Position numbers and translations under genes: made by a program. A stretch of 64,000 nt of DNA from the NCBI GenBank assembly GCA_035253825.1, contig DATFBM010000033.1, forward strand, positions 1-64,000, written 5' to 3'. Shown piece by piece: positions 23,592 to 32,521 of this stretch. The first letter of the stretch is position 1, and each line of letters begins with the position of its first letter. The notes under the pieces are model-generated. The model had not been told where the DNA came from. It ran no database searches and was given only the letters and a program-made list of their open reading frames with translations. Origin of the DNA: JACCTH01 sp035253825. Lineage in GTDB: Bacteria > Actinomycetota > Acidimicrobiia > Spongiisociales > ZC4RG35.

Positions 23592-26155
23592 GCGAGGCGG
23601 CGATCAGAGATCAGCTTGCGGGCAATAAAGGCGGGCGCGGACCGACTAGCGAGGCGGACACCCCGCTGGTTCGACTGGCGGATGCTGGTGCACGTAGGGA
23701 CGAAGTCGGTGTGAAGGCCGCCAACCTGGCCGTCATCATCGGGGCGGGATTTCACGTGCCCGCCGGCTTCGTTCTGCCGAGCCACGCTCTCGAACTGGCC
23801 TTGGGCACGTCGGAGGGCCCGGAAGGTCCGGACGCGCGGGAGGTCTTACTCACCGGTTGGGTCCGGGCGGCCCTCGATCACCTTGGGCCCGGTCCGGTGG
23901 CCGTGCGATCGTCGGGCATCGCCGAGGATGGCGCCGAGGCTTCCTACGCCGGTCAGTATGAGACGGAACTCGGCTTGAGCGGAGTGGATGAGGTGGTGGC
24001 GGCCGTCAAACGCTGCTGGCAATCGGCGTCATCAGAGCGGGTGGCTGCCTATACCGGGCGCCGTCAAGAGGAAGACCCGCCGCCGATGGCGGTGATCATC
24101 CAATGCCTACTCCCCGCCGAGACCGCCGGAGTGGCTTTCACCGCCAACCCGGTTAGCGGCGCCCGCGACGAGATCCTGGTCAGCGCCGCTCGCGGTCTCG
24201 GGGATGCCCTGGTCTCCGGCGCGGTGAGCCCCGACGAATGGGTGGTGAAGGATGAGACGGCGGAGCTCCGATCAAGTGGTGCTGAACCGGCCATTACTCC
24301 GGACAAGGTGCTTGAGGTGGCAAGTCTCGCCCGCCGCCTAGAGAGCCTGTTCGGCGCTCCCCAAGACGTCGAGTGGGCGATTGCCGCCGGCGAGACATTC
24401 GTGCTCCAATCGCGGCCGATCACCGCACTTCCTCCGCAAAGCGAGCGCGCCGAGGATCTCGGAGTGGTCGAGGTACCCGCGGGCTTTTGGGAGCGCGATG
24501 CCAGCCACTTCCCGGTCCCCATCACGCCGATGATGCAATCGCTCTGTACGCCCCGCCAGAACTCGGCCTTCCGGGAGTCTTTCGCCGAGCATGGCATGCT
24601 GGCCGACGGCCTCGAGTTCCGCTCGATCGGGGGCTGGGTCTACGCACGCCTCGTACCCCCCGGCGGAGTCGACCGGCCGCCGCTGCCCACGGCGCTGATG
24701 TGGCTCATGATGCGGCTACAACCAGAGCTTAGGAAGCGGCAAAGGGTGGCCCGCAAGGCGTTGCGTGAAGATCTCCCTGGCGAACTCATCCGACGCTGGC
24801 ACACCGAGACGCGGCCGGACCTCGAAAGGCGGTTTAGGGAGCTTCGGGACATCGACCTCGTGGGCCTCGACGACGCATCGCTGGTGAGCCACTGGAATGC
24901 CGTTGTGGACCTCCTGTCGGCCGGAATACGCGCCCACTTCCGCCTCCACGCTCCAATCGCCGTAGCCCTCTACGACGTAGCAGTGGCGTGTCGCGAGCTA
25001 TTCGGGTGGGACGAACGGCGATCATTCGAACTGCTCAATGGCTTGTCGTCGATGTCGACCCGCCCAGCGTTCGAATTGGCGGAGCTGGCGCGACGGGCAG
25101 TGGGGCGCCCGATGGTGTTGGAGGCGATCAAGCGGGCCGACCGCGAGTCGGTGAGCCGTCTGGCCGAGGATCCGGAGTTCGCGGCGGCGTTCGACCGCTA
25201 TCAGCGCGAGTACGCCATCAGAGCTCTCCGATACGAACTCGCCGACCCCGTCCTCGCCGAGACCCCGGAACTGACTCTGGCGACGCTGCGAGACCAGATG
25301 CAGCGCGGATATGACCCACAGCAGCAGGCCGAGATGCTGGCGGCCAGGCGGGCCGCCGTGGTAGCTGACGCTCGCCGCCTTCTTGCCGACCGGGACGAAG
25401 CTGCGAGAACGAGATTCGAACGAGTATTGGAGCGGGCGGAATTGGCCTATCCGGTCCGTGAGGAGAACGAGTTCTTCACCCTGAGTGTGACCCTGGCGAT
25501 CGCCCGCATCACCTTGCTCGAGATCGGCCGGCGTCTCACCGCCCGCGGCGTGCTCGAGAACCGCGATGAAGTGTTCTTCCTCACCGATGAGGAGGTGCTG
25601 CCAGCCCTAGCCGGCCAACCCCACCATGATGAGGTTACGAGGCGGAAGGCCGATCGGGTGCGCGCACAGAGACGACCGGGCCCGGCGACCTATGGCCGAC
25701 GCCCGCCACCGCCGCCCCTCGCCGCCCTGACCCCTGAAACCCGTCGGGGCCTAGAGACGGTGCTGTGGGCAGTGGAGATGATCTTCGCCACGACTCGCAG
25801 TGGTCAGCAGCAGTCGGAAGAGGTGGGGACGATTGAAGGCATCCCCGCCTCGCCGGGCCGCTACCAAGGCAGGGTTCGGCGCGTGATGGCCGAAGACGAA
25901 TTCGACAAGATCCAGGACGGAGATGTGCTGGTGTGCCCGGTCACCTCGCCCGTCTGGTCGGTCTTGTTCTCCCGGATCGGGGCCCTCGTCACGGACACCG
26001 GAGGGATCCTTTCTCACCCCGCCATCATCGCTCGGGAGTTCGGCATTCCGGCGGTCGTCGCCACCGGAAACGCAACGCAGCTACTTCGCGACGGCGAGCT
26101 AGTGACCGTCGATGGGGATGCCGGGAGCATTTCCGTAGTGCACCGCGTGGTTTGA
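23588..26155 (+). CDS. PEP-synthase-like phosphotransferase, rifampin phosphotransferase (RPH) type
   Basis: 855 residues, about the length of RPH (roughly 865). Domains: ATP-grasp-like PPDK N-terminal region (residues 25-275: VGVKAANL, VAVRSSGIAEDGAEASYAGQ, VAFTANPVSGARDEI, LQSRPIT), a long helical middle region (about 300-740), and a swivelling phosphohistidine domain with TGGILSHPAIIAREFGIPAVV, catalytic H810. There is no PEP-binding TIM barrel, which separates it from PpsA and PpdK and matches RPH, where ATP's beta-phosphate is transferred to rifampin through the histidine. The middle domain, which sets acceptor specificity, is divergent, so the true substrate may be another drug or metabolite. 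It sits in an island with a coupled TetR repressor, a typical resistance-gene setting. Confidence 0.75.
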   Translation: MSEAAIRDQLAGNKGGRGPTSEADTPLVRLADAGARRDEVGVKAANLAVIIGAGFHVPAGFVLPSHALELALGTSEGPEGPDAREVLLTGWVRAALDHLGPGPVAVRSSGIAEDGAEASYAGQYETELGLSGVDEVVAAVKRCWQSASSERVAAYTGRRQEEDPPPMAVIIQCLLPAETAGVAFTANPVSGARDEILVSAARGLGDALVSGAVSPDEWVVKDETAELRSSGAEPAITPDKVLEVASLARRLESLFGAPQDVEWAIAAGETFVLQSRPITALPPQSERAEDLGVVEVPAGFWERDASHFPVPITPMMQSLCTPRQNSAFRESFAEHGMLADGLEFRSIGGWVYARLVPPGGVDRPPLPTALMWLMMRLQPELRKRQRVARKALREDLPGELIRRWHTETRPDLERRFRELRDIDLVGLDDASLVSHWNAVVDLLSAGIRAHFRLHAPIAVALYDVAVACRELFGWDERRSFELLNGLSSMSTRPAFELAELARRAVGRPMVLEAIKRADRESVSRLAEDPEFAAAFDRYQREYAIRALRYELADPVLAETPELTLATLRDQMQRGYDPQQQAEMLAARRAAVVADARRLLADRDEAARTRFERVLERAELAYPVREENEFFTLSVTLAIARITLLEIGRRLTARGVLENRDEVFFLTDEEVLPALAGQPHHDEVTRRKADRVRAQRRPGPATYGRRPPPPPLAALTPETRRGLETVLWAVEMIFATTRSGQQQSEEVGTIEGIPASPGRYQGRVRRVMAEDEFDKIQDGDVLVCPVTSPVWSVLFSRIGALVTDTGGILSHPAIIAREFGIPAVVATGNATQLLRDGELVTVDGDAGSISVVHRVV

Positions 26156-26485
26156 GCACTTTGATCTAGGTGGTTATGCAATCGGCGCAGGAGTAGGTCT
26201 GGGGATCGTCGAAGCAGTTAGGTGTTTCGTACCTCCGATTGGAGAGGTCGGCCAGGTCAGGTGAATGCGGCGAGGACCCAGTCTGGGAAAGGCTCAACGG
26301 CTACCTCCTTGGCTCATGCCGCATCGCGATCGCCCCCGAGCCGAACTCCAGCCGGCTCAGAGTTTCAAGTCGACATACGAGGGGTGCGTCCTCGAGGGAG
26401 GCACATTCCAACGGCTTCGTCTACCCGACGACTGGGTCCTGCAGCGGCTCGTAACCGTGAGCGGCCCGGAGCGGCTGCCGCGGTG
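26156..26485. other. Gene-poor stretch, probable decayed 5' part of the recombinase
   Basis: About 330 bp with short frames only. One frame shows GTFQR-like fragments reminiscent of the central region of phage integrases (YEGCVLEGGTFQRL near 26370-26420), in a different frame from the downstream catalytic part. This is consistent with frameshift decay. No promoter, RNA or terminator is recognised. Confidence 0.4.
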
Positions 26486-26864
26486 ATCGAGCGCCAAGGG
26501 CAGCTCGCACGCGCGGAGGGACTCGAATCCCGAGCTACGAATGCACGATCTCCGCCACACCGCCGCCGCTCTGATGATCATCACCGGCGCCCATCCCGAA
26601 GTGATCAAGCGCCAGCTCGGTCACTCCTTGATCAAGGTGAGGATGGACGTCTACGGACACCTCTTTCCCTCGGATGCAGACAAACTCGTTTCTTCTCTCA
26701 ACGACCTTTATCGAAATTCTCAGACGGTCAGGAACGAAAGGCAGACCAGCCGACGATCGAGCATTACTCGGAGAGTCCTTGAAGAACAAGGCTCATTGTT
26801 TGCTCCGGGGGCGAGAGTCGAACTCGCAACCTACGGATTAACAGTCCGCCGCTCTGCCAATTGA
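26486..26864 (+). pseudogene. Tyrosine recombinase (phage integrase), C-terminal remnant
   Basis: The frame is open from 26486 after a TGA. It contains ELRMHDLRHTAAALMIITG (catalytic HxxR) and, after HPEVIKRQLGH, IKVRMDVYGHLFP with the nucleophile tyrosine. These are the last two catalytic boxes of a tyrosine recombinase. The first arginine box and the N-terminal arm-binding domain are missing or frameshifted upstream. The last 20 or so codons are antisense to tRNA-Asn, so the original stop is lost. Its position next to the tRNA identifies it as the integrase that built the island. Confidence 0.82.
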
Positions 26865-26875
26865 GCTACCCCGGA
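26803..26875 (-). tRNA. tRNA-Asn (GTT)
   Basis: On the minus strand the acceptor TCCGGGG pairs with CCCCGGA, followed by discriminator G. The D-arm contains GCTCAATTGGCAGAGC. The anticodon stem GCGGA/TCCGT closes the loop CTGTTAA with anticodon GTT. The T-arm GCGAG-TTCGACT-CTCGC is perfect. CCA is not encoded. All stems pair, so the gene is functional; its 3' half is the attachment site of the adjoining element. Confidence 0.95.
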
Positions 26876-26955
26876 ATAGGTCGAACCGGCAATCGGCCGG
26901 TGTCTACATGGTACCAGCGGGGCAGTTTCCCCCCGCCTGCCTACGATGCCGAGCC

Positions 26956-27372
26956 ATGAGTCTTCGGATCCAATGCGTCGACTTCGACGCCCATGATCCC
27001 CAGTCGATCGCCACTTTCTGGGAACAGGCCTTGGGTTGGCGGCGTACCTACGACTCGCCTGAGGAAGTGGTGCTCGAGCCCCCGGCAGGTAGCCCGCTCG
27101 ACGGCTTGATCCCCGATCTCCTCTTTCTTAGGGTCCCGGAAGGCAAGGCCGTCAAGAACCGTCTCCACCTCGATCTGCGACCCGATGATCGTGACGCCGA
27201 GGTGGCACGCCTCGAGGCCCTCGGGGCCAAGCGGGTCGACATCGGTCAGAAGGGGACGGAGTCGTGGGTCGTTCTCGCCGACCCCGAGGGGAACGAGTTT
27301 TGCGTGTTGCGCGAGCTGTCGGAGGACATGGCCACCTATGAGGGGCCGGCCGGCTCTCCCCCAAGTTCCTGA
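26956..27372 (+). CDS. VOC (glyoxalase-like) family protein
   Basis: 138 residues from the ATG at 26956. It has the paired beta-alpha-beta-beta-beta modules of the vicinal oxygen chelate fold: DFDAHDPQSIATFWEQALGW, NRLHLDLRPDD, DAEVARLEALGAKRVDIG, WVVLADPEGNEFCVLRE. This subgroup (glyoxalase-like domain, Glyoxalase_6) is mostly uncharacterised, and metal dependence is not certain. Its stop overlaps the start of the cyclase gene (TGATG), so they are co-translated. Confidence 0.88.
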   Translation: MSLRIQCVDFDAHDPQSIATFWEQALGWRRTYDSPEEVVLEPPAGSPLDGLIPDLLFLRVPEGKAVKNRLHLDLRPDDRDAEVARLEALGAKRVDIGQKGTESWVVLADPEGNEFCVLRELSEDMATYEGPAGSPPSS

Positions 27373-28250
27373 TGGCCAGACTCCAGCGCAAACGCTTCAC
27401 GGAGGCGGTCGATGTCCGCGAGTTTCCGCGCGGAAAGGTCGAGGTGGTCGAACTCGATGACGTGGTGGTGGGTCGGATGAGCTACGAGCCCGGATGGAGG
27501 TGGTCGGTCGACGTCAAGCCGATTGCAGGCACAGATAGGTGCCAATACCACCATCTCGGAATCACGCTGTCAGGGCGGGTGCGGGCCGAAATGGTCGACG
27601 GAACCGAGCTCGAAGTCGGTCCGGGAGAGGTGTTCGAGTTCCCGCCCGGTCATGATGCCTGGGTGGTCGGGGAGGAACCGTGGGTGTCGGTCGACTTCGC
27701 CGCGATGCGGAACTATGGACGAACGGCCGAGCGGCGCGGCGAACGGATTCTGGCGTCGATCTTGTTCACCGACATCGTCGACTCAACGGCCACTGCGCAA
27801 CGACTGGGGGACAGCCGCTGGGTCGAATTGGTCGCCGCCCACAATGAGCGGGTTCAATTTGTCCTCAATCGGTACAGCGGCAGGTTGATCAAGACCACCG
27901 GCGATGGAATTCTCGCCATCTTCGATGGAGCCGAGCGGGCGGTGCGGGCGGCGACAGCGCTTCATCGAGAGCTTGCAGCCCTCGACCTCAAGCTAAGAGC
28001 GGGTATTCACAGCGGGGAGATCGAACTCGTGCCCGGGGACATCCGCGGCGTAGCCGTTCACGCCGCCGCTCGCCTGATGGCTTTGGCCGGGGCGGGCGAA
28101 ACCCTGATCTCTGGGACCACCCGGGAGCTGTTGGACGTCACGGGCTTGGAGTTCGAGGATCGCGGCACCTACGAGTTCAAAGGTCTTTCGGGAAAACGAT
28201 CGGTGTTTGCTTTGAGTGGGGAACCCGCCGCAGCCAATACAGACCGCTAG
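27372..28250 (+). CDS. Cupin - class III nucleotidyl cyclase fusion
   Basis: 292 residues. Residues 20-115 form a cupin barrel (EPGWRWSVDV, CQYHHLGITLSGRVRAEM, EVGPGEVFEFPPGHDAWVVGEEP). Residues 125-285 are a class III adenylate/guanylate cyclase domain: first metal site FTDIVDSTA, GDGILAIFDGAERAV with the second metal aspartate, LRAGIHSGEIEL, and GVAVHAAARLMALAGAGE. The cupin may sense a small molecule or metal and control cAMP formation. The cNMP-domain kinase at 4054 is a potential, unproven reader of such a signal. Its stop codon directly abuts the convergent rpoD stop. Confidence 0.88.
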   Translation: MARLQRKRFTEAVDVREFPRGKVEVVELDDVVVGRMSYEPGWRWSVDVKPIAGTDRCQYHHLGITLSGRVRAEMVDGTELEVGPGEVFEFPPGHDAWVVGEEPWVSVDFAAMRNYGRTAERRGERILASILFTDIVDSTATAQRLGDSRWVELVAAHNERVQFVLNRYSGRLIKTTGDGILAIFDGAERAVRAATALHRELAALDLKLRAGIHSGEIELVPGDIRGVAVHAAARLMALAGAGETLISGTTRELLDVTGLEFEDRGTYEFKGLSGKRSVFALSGEPAAANTDR

Positions 28251-29396
28251 TTACCCGTTTTCGAGGAAGCCTTCGAGATTGCGGGACTTCTCCGGGTGAC
28301 GCAATTTGGCGAGCGCCTTGGTCTCCAGCTGACGGATCCGCTCCCGGGTGACCTTGAAGTGGTCGCCCACCTCCTCCAAGGTCCGCATCCGGCCATCGGC
28401 GAGACCGAAGCGCATGATCAGGACTTCCCGTTCCCGCTCGCTGAGACCCTCGAGAGCCAATGCCAGGTGCTCTTGCAAGACCTTGAACGTGGCAGCGTCG
28501 GCAGGGACATCGGCGTCGAGATCTTCGACGAAATCGGCCAGAGTCGACTCTTCTTCCTCCCCCACCGGCGTTTCGAGCGAGATCGTGTCCTGGGCGATCC
28601 GGGTTAGTTCGGTGAGGCGATCGACTCCGAGATCGAGTTCGATGGCGAGCTCTTCAACTGTGGGCTCGCGTCCCAGAGTCTGAGCCAGGTCGCGCTGAGC
28701 CCGAGTGAGCTTGTTGATCAAGTCCACGATGTGGATCGGCATCCGGATGTTGCGACCCTGGTCGGCGATGGCCCGGGCGATCGACTGCCGGATCCACCAG
28801 GTGGCGTAGGTCGAGAACCGGAACCCCCGTCGATAGTCAAAGCGCTCAACGGCCCGCATCAAGCCCAGGTTCCCCTCCTGGATCAGATCGAGCAGCGCCA
28901 TTCCCCGCCCGACGTACCGCCGGGCGATCGAAACCACCAAGCGCAGGTTTGACTCCACCAGCCTTCGCTGGGCCGCCTCTCCCCGCCGATTGGTCACCTC
29001 CAGAATCGCCCGGTCCTCGGCACTCAGCTCCGAGGTTTGGTCCGGTCCTTCCTTTTCGAGATGCTTCTCGGCCTTGAGCCCGGCTTCGTAGGCCATCGAA
29101 AGCTCTACTTCCTCCTGAGCGGTCAGCAACCGGTAGCGACCGATCTCATTGAGATACATCCGCACCGGGTCTGAAACCCAGACCTCGTCCCCCTCGGTGA
29201 GCTCGTGATCGGCCTCAGGCTCATCCTCGGAGAGCTCGATCCCCCGGGTGCGGAGGAGGTCCACCGCCCGTTCGAAAGCGTCAGGCGGTGCCTCGGCTTC
29301 TTCGAGTTCCTGCTGCACCTCCGAAACGGTGAGAAATCCTCGCTGCCGGCCGCGCTTGGCCAGCTGCTCGATCAGTCTTTCGCTTTCGTCAGTCAC
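28251..29396 (-). CDS. rpoD: Primary RNA polymerase sigma factor
   Basis: 381 residues, short for a primary sigma factor. It has region 1.1-like N-terminal helices, region 1.2 (VWVSDPVRMYLNEIGRYRLL), region 2 (ESNLRLVVSIARRYVGRGMALLDLIQEGNLGLMRAVERFD then RRGFRFSTYATWWIRQSI), region 3 and region 4.2 (RTLEEVGDHFKVTRERIRQLE). It directs core polymerase to housekeeping promoters. The start overlaps the dnaG stop by four bases, giving the dnaG-rpoD order of the classic macromolecular synthesis operon. Confidence 0.96.
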   Translation of the reverse strand: MTDESERLIEQLAKRGRQRGFLTVSEVQQELEEAEAPPDAFERAVDLLRTRGIELSEDEPEADHELTEGDEVWVSDPVRMYLNEIGRYRLLTAQEEVELSMAYEAGLKAEKHLEKEGPDQTSELSAEDRAILEVTNRRGEAAQRRLVESNLRLVVSIARRYVGRGMALLDLIQEGNLGLMRAVERFDYRRGFRFSTYATWWIRQSIARAIADQGRNIRMPIHIVDLINKLTRAQRDLAQTLGREPTVEELAIELDLGVDRLTELTRIAQDTISLETPVGEEEESTLADFVEDLDADVPADAATFKVLQEHLALALEGLSEREREVLIMRFGLADGRMRTLEEVGDHFKVTRERIRQLETKALAKLRHPEKSRNLEGFLENG

Positions 29397-31114
29397 TCGC
29401 GGCCCCGTCGACGCTCCTGCAAACCTAATAGCCGCCGGAGAAGCTCGGAATACTGCTGGCTCGCCGGGTCCAGCGTTTGCAACTCGACCTCGATCGCTTT
29501 GATCTGGCGCTCGATGGCTTTTCCCTCCGCCCTCTGGACTACCTCCGCGGGGTTGGCGGGTAGGGGTCGGATGTCGAAGGCCAGCCGCTGTACCAGTTCT
29601 TGGTGAGGAAGGTCATCGAGGGATATCGGGCTCCCTTGGGATGTTGCCTTCCGGGCGGTCTCAATCGCCTCGATCAGGTCAGCCAGATGGTCGTCGACCC
29701 AGGTCCGGTCAAGGTCAATTTCCGAGAGCTCTCGGGGATTGGCCAGCAACACGCGGATCAGCTCAGCTTGGATAGGGTCGAGATACTCCTCATCAACGCC
29801 CGCCCCAGTCGCTATGGATGAGGCGGTCTGGCCCCGAAGGGCGCTTTCGATGGCGGCCGGTTCTACTCCGATCTCCTTGGCCGCGAACCGGGCATATTCG
29901 GCTCGAGCGATCGGCTCCGAAACCCTTGAAATCAAACGGCTGGTATTGCGAATCGCCCGCGCCCGACCTTCGGGCTCGGTGATCCGATGGCGACCCACTT
30001 CCTTCTCGATCCGAAACTGCAACAGGGGCCGCGAGTCGCTGATCGCCTTGGCAAGGTCGTTGCTTCTCCCCGCCTGAACGAGATCGGCGGGATCCATGCC
30101 GCCGGGGAGATCGGCCACTCGCAGGTCGAAGTCGAGGTCGACCGGTGTGCGCAGAGTGTCGCCGCGGAGGGCAGCGCCGGCTCCCGCCTGATCGGAGTCG
30201 AAGACCAGCACCACTCGATCGGTAAAGCGTCGCAGGAGATCGAAATGATCCTCACCGAGGGCGGTACCACAAGTGGCGACCGCGGTGTTGACGCCGGCCT
30301 GATTGACGGCGATGACATCGAAATACCCCTCAACTACCACCGCCTCCTGGGTGCGGGCGATCTCCCCCTTGGCCCGATTGAGGCCGTAGAGCAACCGGCT
30401 CTTCTGATAGATACGCGAGTCGGCGGAGTTCAGGTACTTGGGGCCGCGCTGGGAAAGCGCGCGGCCGCCGAACCCGACCGGGTCGCCGCGGAGGTCGTGG
30501 ATGGGGAAAAGGAGACGATCTCGAAAAACGTCGAAGAGCTTGCCGCCCCTCCCCCGCTTGGCCAAGCCGGCCCCCAGCATCGTCGAGTCCTTGATCCCTT
30601 CGGTTCGCAAAGAGCGCACCAGCGCGTCCCAGCTGTCTGTTTCCGGTCCGTAGCCGATCTCGTATTGATCGACGGCCTCTGCCCCCAAACCCCTCCCGCG
30701 GAGATAGGCCCGGGCGTGTCCAGCGTCGGGCGAAGAGCGCAGGGTCTTCTGATAGAAGCGCACGGCCTGGCGGACCGCATCGACCATTTCCTCATGCTCT
30801 CCGCGCCGGCGGCTCGCTCCGGGATCGGTCTCGATCTGGATCCCGGCTTGGCGGGCGAGGAATTCGACGGCCTCGTTGAAATCGAGACCTTGGGTCTCCT
30901 GGACGAAGGTATAGACATCGCCCCCTTTGCCGCACCCGAAGCAGTGATAAAGGCCCCGAATCGGGTCGAGGCTGAGCGAGGGCGTCTTCTCCTGGTGGAA
31001 CGGGCACACCGCCGAGTACGACCGCCCCGAGCGCTTGACCGTGGTGACAGCTCCCACCAGGTCGACCAGGTTGGTGGCGGCCCGCACCCGGTCGATGTCC
31101 TCCCGGCTGTACAC
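29393..31114 (-). CDS. dnaG: DNA primase
   Basis: 573 residues. The N-terminal CHC2 zinc ribbon (CPFH near 37-40, then CFGCGKGG) binds template. The catalytic TOPRIM domain follows, with VVVEGYFDVIAVNQAG carrying the conserved glutamate and LVFDSDQAG carrying the DxD aspartates. The C-terminal helical region is expected to contact DnaB. It makes RNA primers for replication. It is coupled to rpoD downstream; glyS lies 73 bases upstream on the same strand. Confidence 0.96.
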   Translation of the reverse strand: MYSREDIDRVRAATNLVDLVGAVTTVKRSGRSYSAVCPFHQEKTPSLSLDPIRGLYHCFGCGKGGDVYTFVQETQGLDFNEAVEFLARQAGIQIETDPGASRRRGEHEEMVDAVRQAVRFYQKTLRSSPDAGHARAYLRGRGLGAEAVDQYEIGYGPETDSWDALVRSLRTEGIKDSTMLGAGLAKRGRGGKLFDVFRDRLLFPIHDLRGDPVGFGGRALSQRGPKYLNSADSRIYQKSRLLYGLNRAKGEIARTQEAVVVEGYFDVIAVNQAGVNTAVATCGTALGEDHFDLLRRFTDRVVLVFDSDQAGAGAALRGDTLRTPVDLDFDLRVADLPGGMDPADLVQAGRSNDLAKAISDSRPLLQFRIEKEVGRHRITEPEGRARAIRNTSRLISRVSEPIARAEYARFAAKEIGVEPAAIESALRGQTASSIATGAGVDEEYLDPIQAELIRVLLANPRELSEIDLDRTWVDDHLADLIEAIETARKATSQGSPISLDDLPHQELVQRLAFDIRPLPANPAEVVQRAEGKAIERQIKAIEVELQTLDPASQQYSELLRRLLGLQERRRGRE

Positions 31115-31187
31115 CGCCCGAGGTTACCGGTGGCGGGGCTGTGCAAGTACCCCCCTTTGGGAGGCGTGGCCGGAATGGTCCGAGAAG

Positions 31188-32489
31188 CTAGAGGCGCTTG
31201 GCGAGGAACTCGTGGACGCCGGTCAGTGCGACCCGGTCTTGTTCCATCGAGTCCCGGTGACGGATCGTGACCGCCTGGTCCTCGAGGGTCTCGAAGTCGA
31301 TCGTGACACAGAAAGGAGTTCCAATCTCGTCTTGACGTCGGTAGCGACGGCCTATCGACTGCGTGAGATCGACCTCCAACATGAAATGGCGTCGGAGCTC
31401 GGTGGCCAGCTTCTCGGCCGGTTCGATCAACTCCGGCTTCTTCGACAAAGGCAGGATCGCCACCTTGTAAGGAGCCAGACGGGGATGGAGCGAGAGCACC
31501 ACCCGCTTCTCCCCCCTTACCTCCTCCTCGTGATAGGAGTCGATCAGGAATGCGAACGTGGTCCTGGTCGCTCCCGCCGCTGGCTCGATCACATATGGAA
31601 AGAAGCGTTCATTCGACTCCTGGTCGAAGTAGCGCAGGTCTATCCCCGACGCTTCGGCATGCTGTCGAAGGTCGTAATCAGTCCGGTTGGCGATGCCCTC
31701 GAGCTCGTCCCAGCCCCAGGGGAAGGCATATTCGATGTCGACCGTGCTCGCCGAATAGTGGGAGAGTTCGTCGGCTTCGTGAGGACGGATTCGCAGGTTC
31801 CCCCCGCTCATGCCCAAGCCCAGATACCACTCATGACGCGTTTTCACCCAGTAGTCGAACTGAACAGGGGCATCTTCCGGACGGCAGAAGTACTCCATCT
31901 CCATCTGCTCGAACTCCCTGGTCCGGAACACGAACTGGCCCGGTGTGATCTCGTTGCGAAAGCTCTTCCCCACCTGGGCCACTCCGAACGGAAGCTTGAG
32001 CCGGGCGGTGCGACGCACATTGTCGAAATTGATGAATATCCCCTGTGCCGTCTCCGGACGGAGATAGACGAGGTTGTCATCGTCTTCCACCGGACCGGTA
32101 TGGGTGCGAAACATGAGGTTGAAGGCTCGAGCTTCCGTGAAGCTGTTCGTCGCCCCGCAGTTGGGGCAGGTGTGGGGATCTTCGAGCTTGTCAACTCGGA
32201 ACCGCTGGTTGCAGTTGCGACACTCCACCAGGGGGTCGGTGAAGACCGCCTCGTGTCCCGAGGCCCGCCACACATTCCGGCTCTGGAGAATGGCCGAGTC
32301 GAGTCCGACGACGTCATCTCGTTCCTGCACCATCGCCCGCCACCACTCGTCTTTGACATTTCTGAGAAGCTCAACTCCAAGCGGGCCGTAGTCATAGGCG
32401 GAACGGATTCCGCCGTAGATCTCGGACGACTGAAAAACGAAACCACGGTTCTTCGCCAGCGCGGCAATGGTCTCAAGAGATACCGACAT
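31188..32489 (-). CDS. glyS: Glycyl-tRNA synthetase, single-chain
   Basis: 433 residues from the ATG at 32489; a longer frame overlaps the membrane gene upstream and lacks the usual start context. It is the class II, alpha-2 type found in Actinomycetota: RGFVFQSSEIYGGIRSAYDYGP at the N terminus, a zinc-binding pair CRNCNQRF and CPNCGATN, motif 2 FRNEITPGQFVFRTREFEQME, and the C-terminal anticodon-binding HPRLAPYKVAILPL. It charges tRNA-Gly. Confidence 0.95.
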   Translation of the reverse strand: MSVSLETIAALAKNRGFVFQSSEIYGGIRSAYDYGPLGVELLRNVKDEWWRAMVQERDDVVGLDSAILQSRNVWRASGHEAVFTDPLVECRNCNQRFRVDKLEDPHTCPNCGATNSFTEARAFNLMFRTHTGPVEDDDNLVYLRPETAQGIFINFDNVRRTARLKLPFGVAQVGKSFRNEITPGQFVFRTREFEQMEMEYFCRPEDAPVQFDYWVKTRHEWYLGLGMSGGNLRIRPHEADELSHYSASTVDIEYAFPWGWDELEGIANRTDYDLRQHAEASGIDLRYFDQESNERFFPYVIEPAAGATRTTFAFLIDSYHEEEVRGEKRVVLSLHPRLAPYKVAILPLSKKPELIEPAEKLATELRRHFMLEVDLTQSIGRRYRRQDEIGTPFCVTIDFETLEDQAVTIRHRDSMEQDRVALTGVHEFLAKRL

Positions 32490-32521
32490 CGGACCGGGAA
32501 GGCTAGACCCGGCTACCTGCC

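Larger units (their letters stand above)
22415..26844. mobile_element. Decayed integrative element at tRNA-Asn
   Basis: The element is bounded by direct repeats: 22415-22457 matches 26802-26844 at 42 of 43 positions. The right copy is the 3' half of the intact tRNA-Asn gene, from the anticodon loop to one base past the discriminator. Beside it lies the C-terminal part of a tyrosine recombinase. This is the standard outcome of site-specific integration into a tRNA 3' end, leaving the tRNA whole on one side and a 3' fragment on the other. The recombinase is truncated, so the element is immobile. Cargo is a TetR repressor and a PEP-utilising enzyme resembling rifampin phosphotransferase. A second tRNA half (Arg type) inside suggests an older or nested event. 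Confidence 0.75.

Noticed and set aside
29987..31270. 427-codon plus-strand frame over dnaG
   Set aside because: It is the mirror of a real, motif-bearing primase gene and shows no domain; typical antisense open frame in GC-rich DNA.
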